A stretch of 64,000 bases of DNA from Spirosoma arboris. Lineage in GTDB: Bacteria > Bacteroidota > Bacteroidia > Cytophagales > Spirosomataceae. How positions within the stretch are numbered: position 1 is the first letter of the stretch; each line of letters begins with the position of its first letter. Both the position numbers and the translations under genes were made by a program. Location: the NCBI RefSeq assembly GCF_009754945.1, contig NZ_WPIN01000006.1, positions 310,001 to 374,000 of the forward strand, given 5' to 3'. Positions 26,110-33,646 of this stretch are shown piece by piece. The notes beneath the pieces are model-generated. The model ran no database searches. It was given only the letters and a program-made list of their open reading frames with translations, and was not told where the DNA came from.

Positions 26110-27228
26110 TTACTTACAGCCTTTGCTATTGATAACAATCTGACCATCAAGCACCTCATACGAAGCTCCAATAGTCTCGCAGATTATATCAAGTCGCTCA
26201 AGCAGGTTTTCATTCAGAAAGGTGAGATTGACCAGACAAGCCGACAAATCACCCTCATTGTAAATAAGCTTTACTCCATACGTTTGCTCAACTGTCGCAA
26301 ATACCTTAGCAACAGGCGTGTCTTCAAACACCTGTTCATGACTGACCGATTCGGGTATCAAAGCGGTGGGTTTCTCAACTAACGCTTTCTGTAAACGCCC
26401 ATCGTTCAGGTTATAGGTCATTTGTTGGTTAGGAGTCAGAATGATTCCCTCTATTCGCCGTAGGCCTGACTTCTGTGCTTTTTCAAAATCCTGCTTCGTA
26501 TATACCGATACCCGTCCGGTACGTACGGTCACGGTTACCGCCTTTTCTTCTTCAAAAGCCCGAACAAGAAAGCTGGTCCCCAGAACTTTAGTTACCGTCT
26601 GATTGGCATAGATCAGGAACGGTTTGGCTGGATTTCTGACCACATCGAAAAATGCTTCTCCATTCAGGTAAACGGTTCGACTAGTCTTGGAGAACTGTTT
26701 CGGGTAACTCAAGCGACTCTTTGGTCGTAGCGTAATAAGGCTACCGTCACCGAGCAGAACATTCATAGTATGATTGCTCGTATTGACCTTTTCCTGAAGC
26801 GGAATTGGGGCTGTCTTCGTAAGATGAGCGTATGAGTCTGGGATTGCCTTTGGAAAAAGTGTGCTGCTATAGAACCAGATTCCCAGACCAACCACGATAC
26901 TAATGGAAGCTGCCGCCACCCAGCGCCACCAGGATGGTTGTTGCAGCGGTATGACTGGAGGTTCTACTTCTGCATCCCGACGTTCGGCGGCCAGTTGCAT
27001 GAGTCGGTTGAGTTCACTGGTAAACCGGGCATCGGTTGCGTCGTCTCTATAGTGCTCATTTAAAGCGCGAACAAGCTCCTGGGCTTGTCGGACTATATCT
27101 GCTCGGTCGGGATTTTGTGTTAGCCATTGCTCCCAGAAAGTAGTTGCCTGGGGAGACGTTCCACTTGTCCACTGGCGAAATGACTCGTCGAATAGGAAAT
27201 CTTCGGCGTTGTAAGTCCTGTAGTTCAT
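26110..27228 (-). CDS. FecR-family anti-sigma factor
   Basis: A 372-residue inner-membrane regulator. The cytoplasmic N-terminal region (FRQWTSGTSPQATTFWEQWL) resembles the sigma-binding part of FecR proteins. A single membrane segment follows at about residues 97-120 (WVAAASISIVVGLGIWFY). The periplasmic FecR domain covers about 155-240 (LLGDGSLITLRPKSRLSYP, YLNGEAFFDVVRNPAKPFLIYA, TKVLGTSFLVRAF), and the C-terminal STN-like domain about 298-372 (FEDTPVAKVFATVEQTYGV to GQIVINSKG). It would hold the ECF sigma factor encoded 109 bases upstream until the STN domain of the neighbouring SusC signals substrate. All three genes are in the same direction and in the usual order. Confidence 0.95.
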   Translation of the reverse strand: MNYRTYNAEDFLFDESFRQWTSGTSPQATTFWEQWLTQNPDRADIVRQAQELVRALNEHYRDDATDARFTSELNRLMQLAAERRDAEVEPPVIPLQQPSWWRWVAAASISIVVGLGIWFYSSTLFPKAIPDSYAHLTKTAPIPLQEKVNTSNHTMNVLLGDGSLITLRPKSRLSYPKQFSKTSRTVYLNGEAFFDVVRNPAKPFLIYANQTVTKVLGTSFLVRAFEEEKAVTVTVRTGRVSVYTKQDFEKAQKSGLRRIEGIILTPNQQMTYNLNDGRLQKALVEKPTALIPESVSHEQVFEDTPVAKVFATVEQTYGVKLIYNEGDLSACLVNLTFLNENLLERLDIICETIGASYEVLDGQIVINSKGCK

Positions 27229-27337
27229 GTTGGAGCAAATAGCAGACTGTTACCTTTAGTCCTATAGTGCTATTCTCCGCTCATGAATACTCAAAAAAAA
27301 GGAAAAATATTTTCGCCTAGAGTGCAATTTTCATTAA

Positions 27338-27949
27338 TTATCGTTTCGACAGGGCGAACATCAGAAGACAAAGAAGCAAATCAGGTGACCATTGGCTCCG
27401 AAGTTCTTTAAACGTTCGGTATAATAGATTAGCTACGCTCTGGCGTTCCATGCCCATAATCTGGGCAATTTCGTTATTGTCTAAGTTCTGGTAGAAGCGT
27501 AGATATAAGACTTCCTGCTGCCGCTTAGTAAGGGTCGCCATTAGCTGATGTAACAAACGGGCCTGTTCGCTATGCAACTCATTATCAATAATTTCTTCTT
27601 CTATTGATCCGGTAAATGGCATATTGACAGGCTCAGACTCATCAAGATGAATGGATGGATGCTGACCCCGGACTTTCAGTAATTTGTAGCGGAGTGCTTT
27701 TAAGAGGTATGTTTTTACGAAAACGGCGTCACTCACTGATTCCCGACGATCCCACAACTCCAGAAACAGATCCTGAATTGTGTCCCAAACTAATTCAGAA
27801 TCAGTAGTTAAGCGAAGACCATAGTTATACAGGCTCGGATAGTGCTTGCGCGCTAACTCGCCCAGCGCCCGTTCATCACCGGCCTTAAAGCGTTGCCATA
27901 GCTCTTGAGGAGCTAAATCCCGATAACCAGTTGTCGTAAAACCTTCCAA
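27338..27949 (-). CDS. ECF-type RNA polymerase sigma factor
   Basis: A 203-residue group IV sigma-70 factor. Region 2 is at about residues 20-90 (LARKHYPSLYNYGLRLTTD, VWDTIQDLFLELWDRRE, the core-binding and -10 recognition part). Region 4 is at about 135-190 (LTKRQQEVLYLRFYQNLDNNEIA, IMGMERQSVANLLYRTFKEL, a clear helix-turn-helix). The tail LLLCLLMFALSKR is hydrophobic, as in many Bacteroidota sigma factors paired with FecR. It is the first gene of the run reading down to 13738. A weak -7-like TATACTTG lies about 45 bases upstream of the ATG. It probably directs transcription of the adjacent STN-SusC/SusD operon. Confidence 0.95.
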   Translation of the reverse strand: MEGFTTTGYRDLAPQELWQRFKAGDERALGELARKHYPSLYNYGLRLTTDSELVWDTIQDLFLELWDRRESVSDAVFVKTYLLKALRYKLLKVRGQHPSIHLDESEPVNMPFTGSIEEEIIDNELHSEQARLLHQLMATLTKRQQEVLYLRFYQNLDNNEIAQIMGMERQSVANLLYRTFKELRSQWSPDLLLCLLMFALSKR

Positions 27950-28132
27950 AGTAGTAGACTATGAGTTTACTAAAGGTAAAGATCACAAGTATAATTTTAT
28001 ATTGATCTATTAGTGGTTTTTTAATGAATTCGTGGCACAAGTATCTACGATTGTTTGGCCCAATCCAGATTTATCGACCAGTATAAGCGATAACGATTGT
28101 ACCCTAATTTTATGACTTGTGTGGAAGGAAGG

Positions 28133-28747
28133 TTAAAACTCAATGCCTTCTTCGGTCAGTAAGGCAGCTAAATTCAGGACAACATCGTCCATGACCAGTA
28201 CAGTAGCATCCCAGTTTTGCGTTAGCCAGGGAGCGGTGCGGGTAGCAACAAATATCTTTTTGGGCTGGGTCATAATCCAGATAACCGTTTCAACGCCGAA
28301 TTCAAGAAGCCGTTCGGTTTTCTCGTACATGTAGCCTGATTCCTTACCAGAGAACTCTTCGGGCTCAATGCGAACGTCCACTTCAATAGCGATTTTTGGA
28401 GGCACATTGAAATACTTATCGGTCAATGTCAGGCCGATAGACTTATCGAAAATAGCAATGTCGTTGGACAGATTATTGCCTTTGTCAAGGTGAATGCCCG
28501 ATTCATTGGTGGCCAATAGGTACCGCTTTCTATCAATATGTGTGAATAGAAAGCCATGGATCAGTGATACTAACATGGCTTGTAATGAACTACTTCCCAT
28601 AATTTCGGCGGGGGTCTTTTTACCTGTTGTTACGTCGCGGTAACCACGGTAATACAGAGCGCGTCCGTTAAGCGTTTCGTAAATCAGATACGATGGTACA
28701 CCTGATTTTCTCCGCTTATTCGGTGCTGTTGCAACAGCTACTGACAT
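28133..28747 (-). CDS. Uma2-family (DUF820) restriction-endonuclease-fold protein
   Basis: A 204-residue soluble protein of the PD-(D/E)xK nuclease superfamily, Uma2 branch. The core is visible: an N-terminal helix region with PSYLIYETLNGRALYYRGY, a strand SNDIAIFDKS bearing the active-site Asp, PKIAIEVDVR bearing the E-x-D/K-type residues, and a C-terminal GVETVIWIMTQPKKIFVAT. Uma2 proteins are abundant in Cyanobacteria and Cytophagales, often in many copies, and their biological role is unknown. A link with transposition or with repair has been guessed in the literature but is not established. Nothing in the surroundings (upstream the sigma factor, downstream an MFS gene) gives it a partner. 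Confidence 0.8.
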   Translation of the reverse strand: MSVAVATAPNKRRKSGVPSYLIYETLNGRALYYRGYRDVTTGKKTPAEIMGSSSLQAMLVSLIHGFLFTHIDRKRYLLATNESGIHLDKGNNLSNDIAIFDKSIGLTLTDKYFNVPPKIAIEVDVRIEPEEFSGKESGYMYEKTERLLEFGVETVIWIMTQPKKIFVATRTAPWLTQNWDATVLVMDDVVLNLAALLTEEGIEF

Positions 28748-28818
28748 GACTTTCGTTGATTACGTTTGAATGACAATACTACGCATTTTGCCGGGTAAAA
28801 GACAATTTTGGCTAAATG

Positions 28819-28866
28819 CAGAAACAGGTGAATCTATCGCCTGATTGATAGACTCACCTGTTTCTG
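28819..28866. terminator. Hairpin between Uma2 and MFS genes
   Basis: Twenty-base arms (28819-28838 and 28847-28866) pair with one mismatch around an 8-base loop. The hairpin lies just after the MFS stop (28896) on the minus strand and before the Uma2 start, so it probably ends the MFS transcript, although a long U-run is lacking. Confidence 0.6.
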
Positions 28867-28895
28867 ATTACGCTGCTTTGAATGACAGAAATGAA

Positions 28896-30104
28896 TCAGA
28901 ATAACTTTACGATCCGCGACAATCCTGCCGAAATGAGGAGGATAATTGCTACGAATCCAAGACCGTAGTAAAGGCCAAATGCTTCAGATACGAACCCAAT
29001 GACGGGTGGGCCAGCCAGGAAACCGATGAAACTAAATGTAGCAAACGTAGCCAGACCAGCCGCTGGTGGAATACCTGGCACACGCATAGAGGCACTATAC
29101 AGAATGGGCGCGCCTAGTGAGCAACCAGCACCTAGTAAAGCAAAGCCAATTAATGCTGTTGCCGGGTAGGGTAGAGCAATGGCAAAGAACAGCCCCGATG
29201 CAGCTAACAAACCGCCAAGTTGAAGCCAGCGTTTCGCACCAATTTTGGGAATAACAGCATCACCGAAGAAACGAAAACTGGTCATCGTCAGTGAAAAAGC
29301 GCCAAAACCCAGGGCTGCAATCTGGCTGCTGGCACCAATGGTTTCGCGCAGATACACCGCGCTCCAGTCGAGGGCTACCCCTTCGCCCATGGCCACTGCC
29401 AGACCAATCAGAATCATTAGCAATAAATCCAGGTTAGGCCGAACAAAGGACGAGCCCGCCTTTTCTCCCGATTCAGTTCGGCTGCTTGAGGGAATGGCTA
29501 TCAATGAAGGTTGGAGAAGAAACGTAGCCAGCAATACCAGGCCCGAAATAATACCCATGTGGAGTTGGGGCGATATATGCAGCGCAATGACGGCACCGGC
29601 AATACCCGAACCGAGCAAACCGCCCAGGCTCCACATTCCATGACAGGACGACATGATGATAATGCCTTGTGTTCGCTCTACATTCGTAGCGCAGGTATTC
29701 ATGGCCACATTGATCAGTGCGCTGGACAGACCTAACAAAAATAAGCCCAAGGCCATCACAACTGTATTTGGCGCGTTGATGGGAATGCAAACGGCCAGCG
29801 ATATGCCCACTGCCGACCATAAACAGGCGCGTGCTTCACCAAGCTTGGCGATGATCCACCCTGTTAGTGGATTCATAATGAGCAGACCGACGGGCATGGC
29901 AAAAAGTGTCAGCCCTAATTCGGCATCGGACAGGTGCAGTTTTTCTTTAACGTGAGGAATGTGAGCGACCCAGCTCCCAAACAAGATGCTATCACATGCA
30001 AATACTAATCCAACGGCCAGTGCCTGCCGATTTAAGAAAAACGTTAGCAGGTTCTGTACGAAGAGATTACGCGAGGGGCTATTCAAAGGTGCAGTTGTAT
30101 TCAT
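28896..30104 (-). CDS. MFS transporter (YbjJ-like)
   Basis: A 402-residue inner-membrane carrier with about 12 hydrophobic segments. The first half contains VFACDSILFGSWVAHIPHVKEKLHLSDAELGLTLFAMPVG and the loop PLTGWIIAKLGEAR, which resemble the YbjJ-type branch of the major facilitator superfamily. The second half begins near LLLMILIGLAVAMGEGVALDWSAVYL. The substrate is unknown. The start codon lies only 2 bases from the base of a 16-base perfect hairpin (30107-30142), an odd place for a ribosome-binding region. Either initiation is affected by that structure or the transcript starts within it. The msrA gene upstream is in the same direction. Confidence 0.85.
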   Translation of the reverse strand: MNTTAPLNSPSRNLFVQNLLTFFLNRQALAVGLVFACDSILFGSWVAHIPHVKEKLHLSDAELGLTLFAMPVGLLIMNPLTGWIIAKLGEARACLWSAVGISLAVCIPINAPNTVVMALGLFLLGLSSALINVAMNTCATNVERTQGIIIMSSCHGMWSLGGLLGSGIAGAVIALHISPQLHMGIISGLVLLATFLLQPSLIAIPSSSRTESGEKAGSSFVRPNLDLLLMILIGLAVAMGEGVALDWSAVYLRETIGASSQIAALGFGAFSLTMTSFRFFGDAVIPKIGAKRWLQLGGLLAASGLFFAIALPYPATALIGFALLGAGCSLGAPILYSASMRVPGIPPAAGLATFATFSFIGFLAGPPVIGFVSEAFGLYYGLGFVAIILLISAGLSRIVKLF

Positions 30105-30106
30105 AG

Positions 30107-30142
30107 TGCAAAAATAGCCGGCACTAGCCGGCTATTTTTGCA
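30107..30142 (-). terminator. Intrinsic terminator of msrA abutting the MFS start codon
   Basis: The arms TGCAAAAATAGCCGGC and GCCGGCTATTTTTGCA are perfect 16-base complements around a 4-base loop. On the minus strand it follows the msrA stop by 47 bases and carries a five-U stretch within its 3' arm. It ends 2 bases before the ATG of the MFS gene. Confidence 0.75.
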
Positions 30143-30189
30143 ATCTATTATCCGTTATTAATGCTGTATTGACTTTTTGGGGCCAACAA

Positions 30190-30852
30190 CTAGTCAAGCA
30201 TTGTTAACGCTGTATTATTTTTGAGGTGTCCGACCATTGCTTTACGTAGTTTCTCAACCTTTGGTAACGACACACTCTGAATGTAAGGCTGATTTGGATG
30301 CAGCGCAAAATAGTTCTGATGGTAGTTTTCTGCTGGATAGAAAACCGTAATTGGCGTTACTTCTGTCACAACCCGATTTGCATAGTGTTTCGAGTCGTTT
30401 GTGCGTTTTATGGCCTCCAGAATTTCGACTTTTTCTTCTGGTGTTCGATAAAACGCCACTGACCGATAATCGCGGCCAACATCAGGGCCCTGGCGGTTGA
30501 GTGTCGTGGGATCATGACCAGCGAAAAAAGCATCAAGCAATTGTGCATAGCTGATTACTTTAGGATTGTAATACACTTGTACTGACTCAGCATGGCCGGT
30601 TTGGTCGGTCCCAACCTGTTCATACGTTGGATCTTTGACGTTGCCACCTGCGTAGCCCGAAATTACTTCCCGAACACCCTTAAGTTGGTTCATGCCTTCT
30701 TCCATGGCCCAGAAGCAACCTCCGGCAAATGTAGCGACGGCTTCGCCTGGTTTAAGGGTCGGGAGTTTAGCGGGCGTATAGTCTTTTGACTGACCTTGCG
30801 CGCAGCCTGCTAGTAAGAGGAGGCTAAGCGCGTATAAATGAATTCGTTTCAT
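30190..30852 (-). CDS. msrA: Peptide methionine sulfoxide reductase MsrA, lipoprotein form
   Basis: I use the ATG at 30852 (MKRIHLYALSLLLLAGC), which gives a clean lipoprotein signal with lipobox LLAGC; longer frames run back through an intergenic repeat. The mature part is a complete MsrA: AGGCFWAMEEGMNQLKGV near residue 44 with the catalytic Cys and Glu, VISGYAGG, TGHAESVQVYYNP, DPTTLNRQGPDVGRDYRS and the HQNYFALHP end. It reduces the S form of methionine sulfoxide in proteins. The lipid anchor implies it repairs proteins outside the cytoplasm, which is less usual than the cytosolic form. No MsrB partner is adjacent. It is divergent from the AraC regulator, with a 100-base palindrome between them. 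Confidence 0.95.
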   Translation of the reverse strand: MKRIHLYALSLLLLAGCAQGQSKDYTPAKLPTLKPGEAVATFAGGCFWAMEEGMNQLKGVREVISGYAGGNVKDPTYEQVGTDQTGHAESVQVYYNPKVISYAQLLDAFFAGHDPTTLNRQGPDVGRDYRSVAFYRTPEEKVEILEAIKRTNDSKHYANRVVTEVTPITVFYPAENYHQNYFALHPNQPYIQSVSLPKVEKLRKAMVGHLKNNTALTMLD

Positions 30853-30946
30853 GCTGTTTCGCGATTGGATTCTGTTGCTATATAAACGATTAAAACTCAT
30901 TGGCGGTTTCCTGATTGTGTAATGTGATACATTCGTGATAAAGAAG

Positions 30947-31046
30947 TTTTGCCACAGAGATTCACAGAGGTAAAAAGAGATACACAGAGACTTTTTATTA
31001 TTCCTTCGTGTATCTCTTTTAGCCTCTGTGAATCTCCGTGGCAAAA
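30947..31046. repeat. 100-base imperfect palindrome between msrA and the AraC regulator
   Basis: The outer arms TTTTGCCACAGAGATTCACA and TGTGAATCTCCGTGGCAAAA pair with one mismatch, and the inner parts GAGATACAC and GTGTATCTC also pair. It covers most of the space between two divergent genes and ends 11 bases before the AraC-type start codon. The words CTCTGTGAATCTC and TTGCCAC are typical of dispersed repeats in Bacteroidota intergenic regions. Confidence 0.85.
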
Positions 31047-31057
31047 CCCTCCCTTGT

Positions 31058-31906
31058 ATGAAACTTCAATTCGAAAAAATAGAGCCCGAAGCTGGTAGTT
31101 CATTCCGGGTGATTCATAATACGGAGGCTGAAACCTGTCGGGTATACTGGCACTATCACCCGGAGTATGAAATTGTGTACATTCCATTTGGAACCGGACA
31201 GCGACGGGTTGGGACGAATGTGTCTCGTTATGAAGCGGGTGAACTAGTATTTATCGGCCCGAATTTGCCGCACCTCAATTTTAGTTATGGAATAGAAGGG
31301 CAGTATGAGGAAATTGTGGTGCAGATGCGCGACGATTTTATGGGCGAGCCGTTTTTGCAAAAACCCGAACTAGCTACAGTTAAACGGCTATTTGAGCGTG
31401 GGCATATGGGTCTGACATTTGGAGCTGGTACCAAACAACAGGTGAGTCCATTGCTGGAACAGTTGCCTAATCAGGCACCATTTGAGCGTTTCCTGACTTT
31501 ACTGCGGGTATTGCAACACTTAGCCGATGCAGCTGATGTGGAACCATTGCACGCTAACGGGGTTCGATTTGATTTGAATCCGAAAGAACAGGAACGCATC
31601 AATCGGGTTTGCCAGTATGTAGAGCAGCACTACGCCGAACCAGTGGATATTCAGGTTGTGGCTGATCTGGCCAGCCTGACTGTTCCGGCATTTTGCCGCT
31701 ATTTCAAACGCATGACCCACCTGACGTTTACCGATTTTGTGAACGAATACCGTGTCAATCAGGCCCGACGGCTATTGCATTCGGCTCGTACGGTGGCCGA
31801 TGTAGGTTTTGCCGTTGGCTTCAATAACCTATCGCACTTCAACAAGACCTTCCGGTCGGTAACTGGGCAAACACCGAGTGCTTATCGGAAAGAGTTGGTT
31901 GGGTAA
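31058..31906 (+). CDS. AraC-family transcriptional regulator with cupin sensor domain
   Basis: The start is set at 31058 (MKLQFEKIEPEAGSSF); a longer frame would begin inside the intergenic palindrome. The 282-residue protein has an N-terminal cupin (YWHYHPEYEIVYIPFGTGQRRVG, then GELVFIGPNLPHLNF) and a C-terminal AraC double helix-turn-helix. The latter is INRVCQYVEQHYAEPVDIQVVADLASLTVPAFCRYFKRMTHLTF followed by VNEYRVNQARRLLHSARTVADVGFAVGFNNLSHFNKTFRSVTGQTPSAYRK. The HYHPEYEI cupin type is common in Bacteroidota regulators of sugar use. It converges on the third SusC/SusD pair, a possible target, but no operator could be identified. It ends at a strong bidirectional terminator. Confidence 0.93.
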   Translation: MKLQFEKIEPEAGSSFRVIHNTEAETCRVYWHYHPEYEIVYIPFGTGQRRVGTNVSRYEAGELVFIGPNLPHLNFSYGIEGQYEEIVVQMRDDFMGEPFLQKPELATVKRLFERGHMGLTFGAGTKQQVSPLLEQLPNQAPFERFLTLLRVLQHLADAADVEPLHANGVRFDLNPKEQERINRVCQYVEQHYAEPVDIQVVADLASLTVPAFCRYFKRMTHLTFTDFVNEYRVNQARRLLHSARTVADVGFAVGFNNLSHFNKTFRSVTGQTPSAYRKELVG

Positions 31907-31918
31907 GGGTACCCACTA

Positions 31919-31970
31919 GGTCATAAAAAAACTCCCCAACTAACACTAGTCGGGGAGTTTTTTTATGACC
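31919..31970. terminator. Bidirectional intrinsic terminator
   Basis: The 19-base arms GGTCATAAAAAAACTCCCC and GGGGAGTTTTTTTATGACC are perfect complements, with an A-run on one side and a T-run on the other. It stands between two convergent genes (AraC regulator and SusD) and can stop transcription from both. Confidence 0.92.
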
Positions 31971-31978
31971 TATTTCAT

Positions 31979-33547
31979 TTAAACGCCTGGATAATTTGGA
32001 TTCTGTGGTCTCAAATTTGGGTTGTTCAACATTTCCTGTTTTGGAAGAGGTAGTAACAGGTGTTTTTCCTGTAAAGCCTGATTCGAACTCAGGTTGATGT
32101 GACCAACGAAGTTGTCGAAACCATTGGTTTTTTCGTTGTAGACCTTCCGTAACCGAACCATATCAAACCAGGTAATTTGCTCATAGCAGAGTTCGTGCCA
32201 ACGCTCCCGCCAAACAGCTTCCCGGAAGGTAGTCTGTGTAAAGGTGCCCATATCAGGGGTGGTTAGCGTAGCCCGGTCGCGAATACGCTTCATCGCATCA
32301 TAAGCCGCCTGTGTAGGTCCGCCCACTTCATTTTGCGCTTCTGCATAAATCAACAGGGTTTCGGCATAACGAATCTGAGGCACGTTCAGGTTATTCTGAC
32401 GAGTGCCTGCTATGCCAGAAGTACCGTTAGCTGTCCGGTTGAAATGCTTAAACACATAAGGAGCACCCAGTGCGAACGATGCACCATTACCGTTGGTATA
32501 GTAGGTGGTATAGAAATAGCCATCCTGGTCTTTTGCCCGTAAATCACCTGGTTCGTACGAATTGTAGAAGGTAGGTGTTGGTACCGAACTTCCCGTTCCT
32601 CCAGGACCATTGTAGGTTACGGGTTTAAAGTTGGGATAGAAGTTATCCATCGGGTTACCTGCTACTACGGTATTGTACTGAATCATAAAGAGGTGTTCAG
32701 TCTGATTCTTCTTCCCTTCACTGTGTACGTCATTATAGTTCGTAAACAGATTAATCGTAGTAGGGTTTGCATTGGCATACGTAATCACTTCAAAGGCTTT
32801 ATCAGCAGCCAGTTTATAGTAAGAGGCACCTTTATTTAATGGAGCGCCTGCCATAGTCAGATAAACTTTTGCCAATTGCGTTTTGATCGCCGATTGAGTA
32901 ACCCGTCCGTTGGTTGCATCCATCCAGGGCAGTCCTGCTGCTTCGGCTGCTACTAAATCATCAACAATCAGCTTATACACATCCTCTACTTTGGTGCGTG
33001 CTGGCAGGAAGTCGGCCGAAGCGGCTGTTTGTGGTTTAGTAATCAGAGGGATGTCACCCCATAGTTGAACCGTAGTAAAGTACGCCGAAGCCCGTAGGAA
33101 ACGCGCTTCACCAAGGATTCTGGCTTTCTGAGCAGCATCCATTGGCGTAATGCCTGGAACTTTATCGATGGTTTGGTTAGCCTGCGCAATTACTTTATAC
33201 AGACCATTCCAGTAGTTAACGATGTGAGCCGTATTTCCGTCATGAACCAACCCGTAAAGATTGTTTAAGTCAGAGTTTTGAGCGGTTTCCGTAGTAGAAG
33301 TACCCGTTAGAGCTTCCAGTAACTGCCAGTTGCTGGAGAAAATACCTGCCCCATCACCCATAAATCGCAGACCAGCATAGGTTGCAGCAATAGCTGCTTC
33401 GGCGTGGTCAGGGATGGTATAAAAATTGTCGGGAGTCAGGTTTGAAGGCGCCTGTTCTTTCAGGAAGTCCTTACAACCCACAGGGCCTACCAATACCGCG
33501 CCACACAGTAAGGCTTTAGTTATATTTTTTACGAGGGTATGTCTCAT
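31979..33547 (-). CDS. SusD/RagB-family glycan-binding lipoprotein
   Basis: The start at 33547 (MRHTLVKNITKALLCGAVLVGPVGC) is preferred over an ATG 18 bases upstream. The 522-residue lipoprotein has the SusD elements: KDFLKEQAPSNLTPDNFY after the lipid cysteine, a EARFLRASAYFTTVQLWGDIPLI helix, VPQIRYAETLLIYAEAQNE, FREAVWRERWHELCYEQITWFDMVRL and LLPLPKQEMLNNPNLRPQNPNYPG at the end. It follows its SusC gene by about 100 bases and is the last gene before the bidirectional terminator, so the pair forms a two-gene operon with no enzyme genes attached. Confidence 0.95.
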   Translation of the reverse strand: MRHTLVKNITKALLCGAVLVGPVGCKDFLKEQAPSNLTPDNFYTIPDHAEAAIAATYAGLRFMGDGAGIFSSNWQLLEALTGTSTTETAQNSDLNNLYGLVHDGNTAHIVNYWNGLYKVIAQANQTIDKVPGITPMDAAQKARILGEARFLRASAYFTTVQLWGDIPLITKPQTAASADFLPARTKVEDVYKLIVDDLVAAEAAGLPWMDATNGRVTQSAIKTQLAKVYLTMAGAPLNKGASYYKLAADKAFEVITYANANPTTINLFTNYNDVHSEGKKNQTEHLFMIQYNTVVAGNPMDNFYPNFKPVTYNGPGGTGSSVPTPTFYNSYEPGDLRAKDQDGYFYTTYYTNGNGASFALGAPYVFKHFNRTANGTSGIAGTRQNNLNVPQIRYAETLLIYAEAQNEVGGPTQAAYDAMKRIRDRATLTTPDMGTFTQTTFREAVWRERWHELCYEQITWFDMVRLRKVYNEKTNGFDNFVGHINLSSNQALQEKHLLLPLPKQEMLNNPNLRPQNPNYPGV

Positions 33548-33646
33548 AATTGAATGAGGAATCAAAGAATTTGAAATGAGTGTATTCAGGTCATTTACTT
33601 CGCGTCGTTAACAACTAGCAACAACGCGAAGCAAACGACTGACATT

